Shown: piece by piece, positions 8,912 to 15,940 of the stretch
How positions within the stretch are numbered: position 1 is the first letter of the stretch
Layout: each line of letters starts with the position of its first letter
Source of the DNA: Pseudomonas petrae
GTDB lineage: Bacteria; Pseudomonadota; Gammaproteobacteria; Pseudomonadales; Pseudomonadaceae
Assembly: GCF_021728295.1 (NCBI RefSeq)
Contig: NZ_JAKJXE010000018.1
Coordinates: forward strand, 1 to 64,000
DNA length: 64,000 nucleotides
Direction: 5' to 3'
Notes under the pieces: model-generated
Told to the model about the DNA's origin: nothing
Database searches by the model: none
The model's input: only the letters and a program-made list of their open reading frames with translations
Translations under genes and position numbers: made by a program

Positions 8912-9595
8912 ATGACCATCAAAGTGATCCTGACCGACATCGAAGGCACCACCAGCGCCGTGAGCTTCGTCTTCGACGTGCTTTTTCCGTACGCCAGACA
9001 GCATCTGCCCGCGTTCATCCGCGAGCATGCCGGCGAACCTGACGTGGCTGCGCAATTGCAGGCCGTGCGCATCGACAATGCCGAGCCCGATGCAAGCGTC
9101 GATCGGGTGATCGAGATCCTGCTGCAATGGATCGCCGAAGATCGCAAGGCCACGCCGCTCAAGGCATTGCAAGGGATGGTCTGGCAGCAGGGTTATCAGG
9201 CCGGGCAGCTCAAGGGGCACGTCTACCCGGATGCCGTTGAGGCGCTGAAACGCTGGCATCAGGCGGGGTATGCGCTCTACGTCTACTCCTCGGGTTCGAT
9301 CCAGGCACAGAAGCTGATCTTCGGCTGCTCCGAGGCGGGTGATCTGTCCGGACTGTTCAGCGGCTACTTCGACACCACCTCCGGGCCCAAGCGGGAGGAG
9401 GCGTCCTATCGATCGATTGCGTCGAGCATCGGGCAGCCGGCGCAATCGTTTCTGTTTCTGTCCGACATCGTCGAAGAGCTCGATGCGGCGCAACAGGCCG
9501 GCATGGCCACCTGCGCACTGGTGCGCGATGGTGGAGCACTGGACGGGCACATCAACGTCAGCCGTTTTACGGCGATAGAGCCCAGCGCTTTCTGA
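8912..9595 (+). CDS. mtnC: Enolase-phosphatase E1
   Basis: A 227-aa HAD-superfamily enzyme that enolises and dephosphorylates the diketo intermediate in methionine salvage. The family signature LTDIEGTTSAVSFVFDVLFPYA lies at the N-terminus (nucleophile Asp in DIEGT), motif II is YVYSSGSIQAQKL and motif III is FLSDIVEELDAA. It is the last gene of the mtnB-mtnD-mtnC group; a hairpin with a T-tract begins 24 bases after its stop. Confidence 0.96.
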   Translation: MTIKVILTDIEGTTSAVSFVFDVLFPYARQHLPAFIREHAGEPDVAAQLQAVRIDNAEPDASVDRVIEILLQWIAEDRKATPLKALQGMVWQQGYQAGQLKGHVYPDAVEALKRWHQAGYALYVYSSGSIQAQKLIFGCSEAGDLSGLFSGYFDTTSGPKREEASYRSIASSIGQPAQSFLFLSDIVEELDAAQQAGMATCALVRDGGALDGHINVSRFTAIEPSAF

Positions 9596-9618
9596 CGATT
9601 CACGCTCGCTGAAAATCG

Positions 9619-9649
9619 ACGGCCGATGTCTCTGACATTGGCCGTTTTT
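9619..9649 (+). terminator. Rho-independent terminator after mtnC
   Basis: An 11-bp stem (ACGGCCGATGT paired with ACATTGGCCGT, one G-U pair) is followed by TTTTT. It closes the mtn operon. Confidence 0.9.
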
Positions 9650-9917
9650 GTATCCAAATGAGGAAAAATGTAAGTTGGTTTTTGTTCGTTTGTGGGAAGT
9701 TGCTTGTTTCACGGTCAGGCATGCCTGTTTGTTTTCGACGCTGTGTTTAACCCTCCTCGACTGTGTAACCCTTCGCCTGTCGGGCCCTGACAGCTTTTGA
9801 ATACGCCTCGTGCGGTCGTGTTGACGACAGCACCTGGCGCCGTTTTTCAGCTGCCATGCATAAAAAATCCAAGGGGCATCAGGGCCGCGCATTTGATGGT
9901 TTTAAACGGGAGGGGAC
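9650..9917. other. Intergenic region upstream of the LuxR-type gene
   Basis: About 270 bases without a coding region. The first part is T-rich (TTGGTTTTTGTTCGTTTGTG). An imperfect dyad CTGTC-N7-GACAG lies at 9777-9793. No recognisable lux box is seen. A strong ribosome binding site (GGGAGGGG) lies just before the regulator's ATG. Confidence 0.5.
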
Positions 9918-10634
9918 ATGAAAAACGCACAGACAGGGACGCTGAGTCCGTTGATACAACAGATGGTCAGCAGCATCACTGAACAGGATGGCGATGCGGC
10001 CATCGCCAACGCACTCGACTGGCTGAGGGCCGAATGCCGCAGCGAACGGGCCATGCTGTATCAGTACCGAAATGGCGTACTGCTCAGTTGCATCACGTCG
10101 AACGTCGACAGCTACTGGAAGGACCTTTATTGCCAGGGACGCCTGATGATCGAGGACCCGGTCATCCGGTGTTACCGCCACACCATGGGCTTTCTGAATT
10201 GGGAAGAGGCCTTCAAAACCTACCCGCCATCACCCGCCTACATGGCTGCGGTTGAGGATTGCGACCTGCTTCCGGCGTGGTCCTATGGGTACAGCAGCCA
10301 GACGCGGGCCAATCAGGGTGTCATCACCATCTGCACGCTCAATGGGATGGAGCGCCCGCTGACCCACAATGATCGTTACCTGCTGACAAGTCTGGTGCCG
10401 ATGCTTCACGTGGCGGGGAAGGGCCGACAACTGCAGACGCGGGCGCTCTCTCCAAAAGAACTGGAGATTCTCAAATGGGCGCGGGAAGGCAAGACGGCGT
10501 GGGAGATCGGGCTGATTAAGGAAGTGTCGGAGGCGACCGTCAAGCATCACTTCAAGAGCATCTACGCCAAGCTCGGGGTGACCAATCGCGCGCAGGCGGT
10601 GGGCGAGGCGTTGTGTAGAGGGATCATTCAGTAG
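9918..10634 (+). CDS. LuxR-family regulator with autoinducer-binding domain (LuxR solo)
   Basis: A 238-aa two-domain regulator. The N-terminal half matches the autoinducer-binding domain: W67, Y71, D80, P81 and W95 keep the same spacing as TraR W57, Y61, D70, P71 and W85, so the acyl-homoserine-lactone pocket looks intact. The C-terminal third is a LuxR-type HTH (LSPKELEILKWAREGKTAWEIG...VKHHFKSIYAKLGVTNRAQAV). No luxI-type synthase gene is in the window, so it is a solo here. GGGAGGGG before the ATG supports the start. It is convergent with the DUF3509-like gene. Confidence 0.93.
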   Translation: MKNAQTGTLSPLIQQMVSSITEQDGDAAIANALDWLRAECRSERAMLYQYRNGVLLSCITSNVDSYWKDLYCQGRLMIEDPVIRCYRHTMGFLNWEEAFKTYPPSPAYMAAVEDCDLLPAWSYGYSSQTRANQGVITICTLNGMERPLTHNDRYLLTSLVPMLHVAGKGRQLQTRALSPKELEILKWAREGKTAWEIGLIKEVSEATVKHHFKSIYAKLGVTNRAQAVGEALCRGIIQ

Positions 10635-10701
10635 ACGAGCCCTGACAGACAGAGCCGCGATGGTCGCCAGCGCCTGACGTGAGCGCTTCGGGAAAACGCC
10701 C

Positions 10702-10733
10702 AAAAAAAACCGCGATAGCATCAACTATCGCGG
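10702..10733 (-). terminator. Rho-independent terminator for the DUF3509-like gene
   Basis: Read on the minus strand, a perfect 9-bp stem CCGCGATAG / CTATCGCGG with a 6-base loop is followed by eight T residues. It sits in the convergent gap and ends the minus-strand transcript. Confidence 0.92.
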
Positions 10734-10803
10734 GAATTTACAAGGGATGCTTCGATGAGAGTGAAACGTGCTGCAGCCGGAACGCCAGGTTCCGGGCTGG
10801 TAC

Positions 10804-11082
10804 TTATCGGGTGTGATAAGTAGGCAAATCAAAACGGTGCTGGCTCTGCAACATCGAGATCGCGGGCAGCTCGCTGGCTTGTGCGGCCAGGTCACGACGA
10901 ATCGCACTGATCACCCATTCCAGTTGTACTGGGGTGTGCAACTGAGCGTAAGACACACAGCGGCGGATGTTGGTGCCTTCATCGTTGCGCAGAGTCAACA
11001 GAACGCCACCGTCCGGACGCGGTTGGGTGGTGACTTCGAAATCGGAAAATACGGATGCGAATTTTTCTTGGATGAAAGTCAT
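10804..11082 (-). CDS. DUF3509-like small protein
   Basis: A 92-aa protein starting MTFIQEKFASVFSDFEV, with GGAG nine bases before the ATG; the in-frame ATG five codons upstream has a poorer site. The pattern FEVTTQPRPDGGVLLTLRNDEG and the length match what I know of DUF3509, a family largely confined to Pseudomonas with no assigned function. The protein is soluble and lacks signal peptide or membrane segment. A possible sigma-54 promoter lies upstream (11130-11146) and a strong terminator downstream, so it appears to be a single-gene transcript. Confidence 0.82.
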   Translation of the reverse strand: MTFIQEKFASVFSDFEVTTQPRPDGGVLLTLRNDEGTNIRRCVSYAQLHTPVQLEWVISAIRRDLAAQASELPAISMLQSQHRFDLPTYHTR

Positions 11083-11129
11083 GTCTAGAGGCTCCATTGC
11101 TCATGGGATAACAAGCTTGGAATGACTAG

Positions 11130-11146
11130 TGCAGTGACTGTGCCAG
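11130..11146 (-). promoter_or_regulatory. Candidate sigma-54 promoter for the DUF3509-like gene
   Basis: The minus strand reads CTGGCACAGTCACTGCA: GG and GC are separated by exactly ten bases, and the match to YTGGCACGNNNNTTGCW is broken only at two positions. The implied transcript would begin near 11119, about 37 bases before the ATG. Confidence 0.55.
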
Positions 11147-11594
11147 CTTTTGGCGTTAAATAAATACCAATTAAATCAGTTAGTTATAGATTTTAAAAAA
11201 ATACTGCTTCGTGCAATTTGCATGAATGCCGCTCGTGCATCCTGCAATTTACCGGAGTGGGGAGTAAGTAATGGGTGCGGAGGGGGAGGGAGTCGCGCAG
11301 TGCGCACACAACTGAGACAGCGGTATCCCGGATTTATTTCCCCTTGTTGCGAAATTTTCTACCCCAGCCGCGAGTCGACCCTATCGAGCTCATTGAAATC
11401 GAGGAATTGGCGCCGGTCGCTGAAGCTGGCATGGTTGGCGTCATCTGCAGTGGCGCCATCTGCGGTGCGCCATGAGTGATGGCGCCATCAGTGGAACTAC
11501 CCGCTTTATACAGGGCTCATAAGTTGCCTGGCCCATAGATCGCTGCATCCTTAGATTTATCCCGCGCACTGCGTTGCGCTACTGGAGTTACGAA
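11147..11594. other. Intergenic region, no convincing gene
   Basis: This gap is unusually AT-rich around 11155-11235, then GC-rich. A 109-codon open frame on the plus strand is present but has no family resemblance or coding bias. Two copies of the palindrome TGGCGCCA lie close together at about 11450 and 11485. The second half probably holds the promoter of the ankyrin gene. Confidence 0.4.
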
Positions 11595-12131
11595 ATGTCT
11601 GAAGCCCCCACCACGCCCGGTTCTGCCACGCGCATGACAGACGAAGAGGCACTCGAATTTGCCGAGCAGGTATTCGACCGGGCCCGTGCTGGCGACGCCC
11701 CGATGCTCGACCGGCTGCTGGAAAACGGCTTGACCCCCAACCTTCGCAACCACAAAGGCGACACGTTGTTGATGCTGGCCAGCTATCACGGTCATCAAGA
11801 CGCAGTGCGCGTGCTGCTCAAGCACAAGGCTGATCCGGAGCTGCGCAACGACAACGGCCAGAGTCCGATCGCTGGCGCTGCTTTCAAAGGCGATCTGGAC
11901 ACCGTGAAGATCCTTGTGGAAGGCGGCGCAGACGTCGAAGGCGCATCAGCCGACGGCCGTACGGCATTGATGATGGCGGCGATGTTCAACCGTACGGCGA
12001 TCGTCGACTACCTGATCTCCAAGGGTGCCAACCCCCATATCCAGGACGCCAAGGGCGTCACCCCACTAATGGCTGCGCAGACCATGGGCGCGACCGAGAC
12101 CGCCGAGCAGCTCACCCGTCTGGGGGCGTAA
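11595..12131 (+). CDS. Ankyrin-repeat protein
   Basis: A 178-aa protein made almost entirely of ankyrin repeats, four or five of them: NLRNHKGDTLLMLASYHGHQDAVRVLLKHKADPELR, NDNGQSPIAGAAFKGDLDTVKILVEGGADVEG, SADGRTALMMAAMFNRTAIVDYLISKGANPHIQ, and a final DAKGVTPLMAAQTMGATETAEQLTRLGA. No signal peptide is seen, so it is likely a cytoplasmic protein-protein interaction scaffold. Small ankyrin proteins in pseudomonads are often linked to catalase or oxidative-stress genes, but no such gene is adjacent here. GGAG lies before the ATG. Confidence 0.92.
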   Translation: MSEAPTTPGSATRMTDEEALEFAEQVFDRARAGDAPMLDRLLENGLTPNLRNHKGDTLLMLASYHGHQDAVRVLLKHKADPELRNDNGQSPIAGAAFKGDLDTVKILVEGGADVEGASADGRTALMMAAMFNRTAIVDYLISKGANPHIQDAKGVTPLMAAQTMGATETAEQLTRLGA

Positions 12132-12138
12132 GCGATAG

Positions 12139-12178
12139 AGGCGCGCAGCATTTCCAGCTATCCTGCGCGCCTGTTTTC
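12139..12178 (+). terminator. Rho-independent terminator after the ankyrin gene
   Basis: A perfect 10-bp stem (AGGCGCGCAG / CTGCGCGCCT) with a 14-base loop is followed by GTTTTCC; the T-tract is short. Confidence 0.7.
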
Positions 12179-12198
12179 CAGCCCCCGGACGATCTGCC

Positions 12199-12723
12199 AT
12201 GAAAGCTTCACTCATCGAATTCATCAGCAAGATCAGCTCCGGCTGCATGAGCGATGAAGAAATCGGAAAAATCGCCGACGAGGCCGCCCAGGCTTACGCC
12301 GACCCCGAAGCGTTCCTCACCGCCAACCCGGACGTCAATTTCGACGACACTTTCCCAATTCCGCTGGGGGAGTGGGTGGTCATCGGCAGCCTTCCCGACA
12401 CCGTGTTGCTTCAGGCCGATACCTATCCTGACCTGCTCACCGAGATCATGGCCTCGTTCGGTCCGAACGTGCCGTTCAACATCAAGCCCAAGCAACTGGT
12501 CAAAGCCGAGCCACTGGTGGCGCTTAACCGGATTCAGGTGCAGCTTTCCAGCATGAACAAGGACATGGGCGGGTATGTGCTGATGGACGTCAGCGAGCCG
12601 CTGGACCACGTGTTGCAAACGGTGCTGGTCTACGGCGCTGACGTCGAGCGGGTCATGGCCCTCGGCGTTGAACTCGGCATATTGATAGAGCCCGCGCTGG
12701 AGGCGCTTAAGGCGCAGGTTTGA
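12199..12723 (+). CDS. Conserved hypothetical protein
   Basis: A 174-aa acidic soluble protein (MKASLIEFISKISSGCMSDEEIGKIADEAAQAYADPEAFLTANPDVNFDDTF...). It begins with a short helical region, then a mixed alpha/beta part without any motif I recognise. There is no signal peptide or membrane helix. Codon use resembles the neighbours, which supports it as a real gene. It stands between the ankyrin gene's terminator and a small membrane protein gene, so it may be transcribed alone or with the latter. Function unknown. Confidence 0.75.
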   Translation: MKASLIEFISKISSGCMSDEEIGKIADEAAQAYADPEAFLTANPDVNFDDTFPIPLGEWVVIGSLPDTVLLQADTYPDLLTEIMASFGPNVPFNIKPKQLVKAEPLVALNRIQVQLSSMNKDMGGYVLMDVSEPLDHVLQTVLVYGADVERVMALGVELGILIEPALEALKAQV

Positions 12724-12832
12724 TCTCCGTCGACGCGTGTTGCTGCGCGGCGAAATATCCCTGCCGACCAACGGAACCCTCATCGCAGCCCGCCACTCTC
12801 AAGTGGGCAAGCCTTCAATAAGGAGCAACACC

Positions 12833-13024
12833 ATGGGTTCTACCTTCAACGGTCTGATTGGCCTGATCATTCTGGCGCTGGATATCTGGGCCATCATCAA
12901 CGTGCTGAAAAGCGGCGCGGAAACCGGGAAGAAAATTCTCTGGATTTTGCTGATCGTCATCCTGCCGGTGCTGGGCCTGATCATCTGGGCAATCGCTGGC
13001 CCGCGTGGCAACGTGCGTATCTAG
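12833..13024 (+). CDS. Small PLDc_N-domain membrane protein
   Basis: A 63-aa protein with two hydrophobic helices (IGLIILALDIWAIINVL and ILWILLIVILPVLGLIIWAIAGPRG). The pattern DIWAIINVLKSG...KKILWILLIVILPVLGLIIWAIAGPR is that of the phospholipase D N-terminal (PLDc_N) small membrane domain, which also occurs alone. It has no catalytic function of its own. AGGAG lies eight bases before the ATG. A strong hairpin follows. Confidence 0.87.
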   Translation: MGSTFNGLIGLIILALDIWAIINVLKSGAETGKKILWILLIVILPVLGLIIWAIAGPRGNVRI

Positions 13025-13051
13025 TATTGCAGCAAGGCTTCAGAACACATG

Positions 13052-13086
13052 ACGCCCGACTGGCCTGGCCAGTCGGGCGTTTGTGT
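13052..13086 (+). terminator. Rho-independent terminator
   Basis: A long near-perfect palindrome centred at 13066 (arms ACGCCCGACTGGC / GCCAGTCGGGCGT) is followed by TTTGTGTTT. Confidence 0.85.
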
Positions 13087-13207
13087 TTGGGCGAATCACC
13101 CTCGCGCCACCACGACATTCGACCTGTCATGCTTCGCAACGTAGAATGCGCGCCTTCTTGTGGGCGGCCCGCCGTCCTGTCATCAGTAGTTATCGGGGAC
13201 TCCATCC

Positions 13208-14068
13208 ATGAGCGATTATCAAGAAACGTTGTACGAAGGCTATGGCCAGCGCTTTCGCATGGAAAAAATGCTGCATGAAGTGCGCACCGAGCATCAGCAT
13301 CTGGTGATCTTCCAGAACCCGCGCATGGGCCGCGTCATGGCGCTGGACGGCGTAATTCAAACCACCGAAGCCGACGAATTCATCTACCACGAGATGCTCA
13401 CCCACGTGCCGATTCTGGCCCATGGCCGCGCCAAACGCGTCCTCATCATCGGCGGTGGCGATGGCGGCATGCTGCGCGAAGTCGCCAAGCACGCGACGGT
13501 CGAGCACATCACCATGGTCGAGATCGACGGCACCGTGGTCGAGATGTGCAAGGAGTACCTGCCGAATCACTCCAAAGGCGCTTTCGATGATTCGCGTCTG
13601 AACCTGGTCATCGACGATGGCATGCGCTTCGTTGCCAATACCCAGGAAAAATTCGACGTCATCATTTCCGATTCGACCGACCCGATCGGGCCCGGCGAAG
13701 TGCTGTTCTCGGAGAATTTCTATCAGGCCTGCCATCGCTGCCTCAACGAAGGTGGCATTCTGGTCACGCAGAACGGTACGCCGTTCATGCAGCTGAGCGA
13801 AGTGCAGACCACGGCAGGGCGCATGAACGGTCTGTTCGCCGACTGGCATTTCTATCAGGCAGCAGTGCCCACTTATATTGGCGGCGCGATGACCTTTGCC
13901 TGGGGGTCGACGGATTCCCAACACCGCAAGATTTCGCTGGATACGTTGCATCAGCGATTCGCCGGCAGCGGCATCGTCACCCGTTACTACAATCCTGAGG
14001 TCCACATCGGCGCCTTCGCATTGCCGCAATACGTCCTGCAGGCGATCAGCAAGCCAAGCAACGCGTGA
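13208..14068 (+). CDS. speE: Spermidine synthase (polyamine aminopropyltransferase)
   Basis: A 286-aa aminopropyltransferase that makes spermidine from putrescine and decarboxylated S-adenosylmethionine. Family motifs are present: YHEMLTHVPILAHG, the cosubstrate-binding VLIIGGGDGGMLREV, the acidic MVEIDGTVV, and the catalytic/polyamine-binding IISDSTDPIGPGEVLF. The length equals the E. coli enzyme class. GGGGA lies nine bases before the ATG. It appears monocistronic: a terminator precedes it and the hipBA operon follows with its own control region. Confidence 0.96.
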   Translation: MSDYQETLYEGYGQRFRMEKMLHEVRTEHQHLVIFQNPRMGRVMALDGVIQTTEADEFIYHEMLTHVPILAHGRAKRVLIIGGGDGGMLREVAKHATVEHITMVEIDGTVVEMCKEYLPNHSKGAFDDSRLNLVIDDGMRFVANTQEKFDVIISDSTDPIGPGEVLFSENFYQACHRCLNEGGILVTQNGTPFMQLSEVQTTAGRMNGLFADWHFYQAAVPTYIGGAMTFAWGSTDSQHRKISLDTLHQRFAGSGIVTRYYNPEVHIGAFALPQYVLQAISKPSNA

Positions 14069-14079
14069 CGGCGGATTAT

Positions 14080-14125
14080 GTTACGTAAACCTGACATCCA
14101 TGGGCCGATGTCAGGTAAACGTAAC
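14080..14125. promoter_or_regulatory. Long inverted repeat upstream of hipBA (candidate operator)
   Basis: Two 19-base arms (14080-14098 and 14107-14125), beginning GTTACGTAAACCTGACATC and its reverse complement, match at 17 of 19 positions around an 8-base centre. There is no T-tract, so it is not a simple speE terminator. It lies 70 bases before hipB. Confidence 0.6.
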
Positions 14126-14161
14126 TTCTCCTTGATCGTCACTCATGTCACGTATACATTC

Positions 14162-14177
14162 CATTCATTGTTGAATG
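14162..14177. promoter_or_regulatory. Short inverted repeat next to the hipB start
   Basis: CATTCA-TTGT-TGAATG is a perfect 6-bp dyad located 17 bases before the hipB ATG, a position where a HipB-like repressor could block transcription. Confidence 0.4.
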
Positions 14178-14194
14178 TTATGCAGGCGTGACAA

Positions 14195-14446
14195 ATGGAC
14201 GCGACGTTATTGCTGGAACGGTTGGGCAGTCAGATCGAAGACATGCGTAAATCCCGCGGCCTTACTCAAGTTCAGCTGGCCTACCAGTCGGGCATGACGC
14301 GGCAAAAGCTCGCCGAAGTCGAAAAAGGCAGCCCGACCGTGGCGGTGAATTTCTACGCCAAGGTTCTGGCCGCGTTGAATGCCGAGATAAAAGTCGTTTC
14401 CGCCCGACGCCCGACGTTTGAAGAGCTGCGCGAGGTGTTCCAGTGA
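14195..14446 (+). CDS. HipB-like antitoxin (XRE-type HTH)
   Basis: An 83-aa XRE/Cro-type DNA-binding protein: LGSQIEDMRKSRGLTQVQLAYQSGMTRQKLAEVEKGSPTVAVNFYAKVLAALNAEI contains the full five-helix HTH. In HipBA systems this protein neutralises the HipA kinase and represses the operon. The hipA start overlaps its stop (GTGA), the usual translational coupling of toxin-antitoxin pairs. The upstream inverted repeats are candidate operators. Confidence 0.92.
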   Translation: MDATLLLERLGSQIEDMRKSRGLTQVQLAYQSGMTRQKLAEVEKGSPTVAVNFYAKVLAALNAEIKVVSARRPTFEELREVFQ

Positions 14447-15654
14447 AACCGCTGGATCGTGTACGCATTTTTACCCCGGAGGGTGAGAGCGGTGAGCTGT
14501 CGGCGTCGGAGCCCGGCGACTACCTGTTTCGCTACGGCCTGGACGCCAGCCCGGAGTCGCAGATCAGCCTGACCATGGGCGTTCGCGATGCGGCTTACGT
14601 ATCGCGCAGCCTGCATCCCGTCTTCCAGATGAACCTGCCCGAAGGCTTCGTGCTGGAACAGTTGCGCAATCGCCTCGCTAAAACCACGCCCATCAACCCC
14701 ATGCTGCTCATGGCATTGACCGGCAGCGGTTCGCCGGTCGGCCGCGTGGCCGTGGCATCGCCCATGATTGACGACCTGCTGGGTGGCGCGGGCCCCGTCG
14801 CAGGCAAAAGTCTGGGGCAGATACTCAGTTGGGACGGGACGCAGGATCTGTTTGCCGAACTGGTCGATCAGTATATTTTGCGCACAGGGATTTCAGGCGT
14901 TCAGCCCAAAGTCATCGTGCCCGACTCGGATTTCGTTACGGACCCGAAAGCCACGCTGTTGATGCCTGAATTGATCGTCAAGTCGGGGAGGGCGGACTTC
15001 CCCGGGCTGGCTGTCAACGAATACGTGTGCATGGACGCTGCGCGCAGAGCCGGCATGCCGGTACCGGAATTTTATCTGTCGGATAACCGCCAGCTGTTCG
15101 TCATGCGCCGCTTTGATCGGGACGCTGAGCAACGCGCCATCGGCTTCGAGGACATGGCCGTGCTGATGGGCCTGGGCACGGAACAGAAATACGACTCCAG
15201 CTACGAAAACATCGCCAAGGCCATTCGCCTGTTCTGCGCGCCTGAGCACGTGCGTGATTCGCTGGATCAGTTCTTCGACATCGTCGCGCTCAGTTGCATG
15301 GTCGGCAACGGCGATGCCCATCTGAAGAACTTCGGGGTGCTGTATCGCGACCCGCTGGGAGCGGACGCTCAGCTGGCACCGGCCTACGACATCGTCAACA
15401 CCACCGCGTATATAAAAGACGACGCGCTCGCCCTGCGCCTGGATGGCTCGAAAAGCCTGTTCGGATCGCGGCTCGGCATTCTGAGCCTGGCGTCGACCTG
15501 TGACATACGCAAACCGAACGTGCGCATCGCGCGGCTGATCGCGGCAGTGCAGACGTCGCTGCAGGAAAACGCCTCGCTCACCCCCCACGCACCCCATGTC
15601 TTCGAAGCCATCGAACACGCCGTCGAGCGGTATGCCCAGACGTTCAAGGTTTAA
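14443..15654 (+). CDS. HipA-family serine/threonine kinase toxin
   Basis: A 403-aa HipA-like kinase. The N-terminal HipA domain (Couple_hipA type) is present (FQMNLPEGFVLEQLRNRL, ALTGSGSPVGRVAV), the autophosphorylation-loop equivalent reads GISGVQPK (S151), and the kinase active site shows D291 and N296 in GDAHLKNFG and D316 in APAYDIVNTT. All key residues look intact, so it should be active. E. coli HipA phosphorylates glutamyl-tRNA synthetase and induces persistence; the target here is unknown. Translation begins at GTG overlapping the hipB stop. Confidence 0.93.
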   Translation: MKPLDRVRIFTPEGESGELSASEPGDYLFRYGLDASPESQISLTMGVRDAAYVSRSLHPVFQMNLPEGFVLEQLRNRLAKTTPINPMLLMALTGSGSPVGRVAVASPMIDDLLGGAGPVAGKSLGQILSWDGTQDLFAELVDQYILRTGISGVQPKVIVPDSDFVTDPKATLLMPELIVKSGRADFPGLAVNEYVCMDAARRAGMPVPEFYLSDNRQLFVMRRFDRDAEQRAIGFEDMAVLMGLGTEQKYDSSYENIAKAIRLFCAPEHVRDSLDQFFDIVALSCMVGNGDAHLKNFGVLYRDPLGADAQLAPAYDIVNTTAYIKDDALALRLDGSKSLFGSRLGILSLASTCDIRKPNVRIARLIAAVQTSLQENASLTPHAPHVFEAIEHAVERYAQTFKV

Positions 15655-15940
15655 TCGCGATTCAAGGCTTTGTAAGAAAATATGAGAGGGGACATTAATC
15701 AACGGAATTTTCACCGTTTCTTCGGGAAGATTCGCGCCGTGCCAAGCCCGCCAACTGCCGAGCCTGCCAACTGATTGAGATAAACGTTTAAGCCGATCCG
15801 TCATGAAGAATGCGCGGGATCGGTGGTAAACCGCGAGGGTTCACGTAATATTTGGCCCCCGCAGCCCGGACCGGCATTTCGATGTGGTCGAGCGCACAGC
15901 TTTTTGAACCTAAACCTGAATCCAACGGATCCCACAACAC

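Noticed and set aside
9650..9917. lux box upstream of the LuxR-type gene
   Set aside because: The dyad CTGTC-N7-GACAG does not match the usual 18-22-bp lux box; it is too weak to claim.
11150..11479. 109-codon plus-strand ORF in the AT-rich gap before the ankyrin gene
   Set aside because: It has no ribosome binding site, no family pattern and an abrupt change in base composition inside it.
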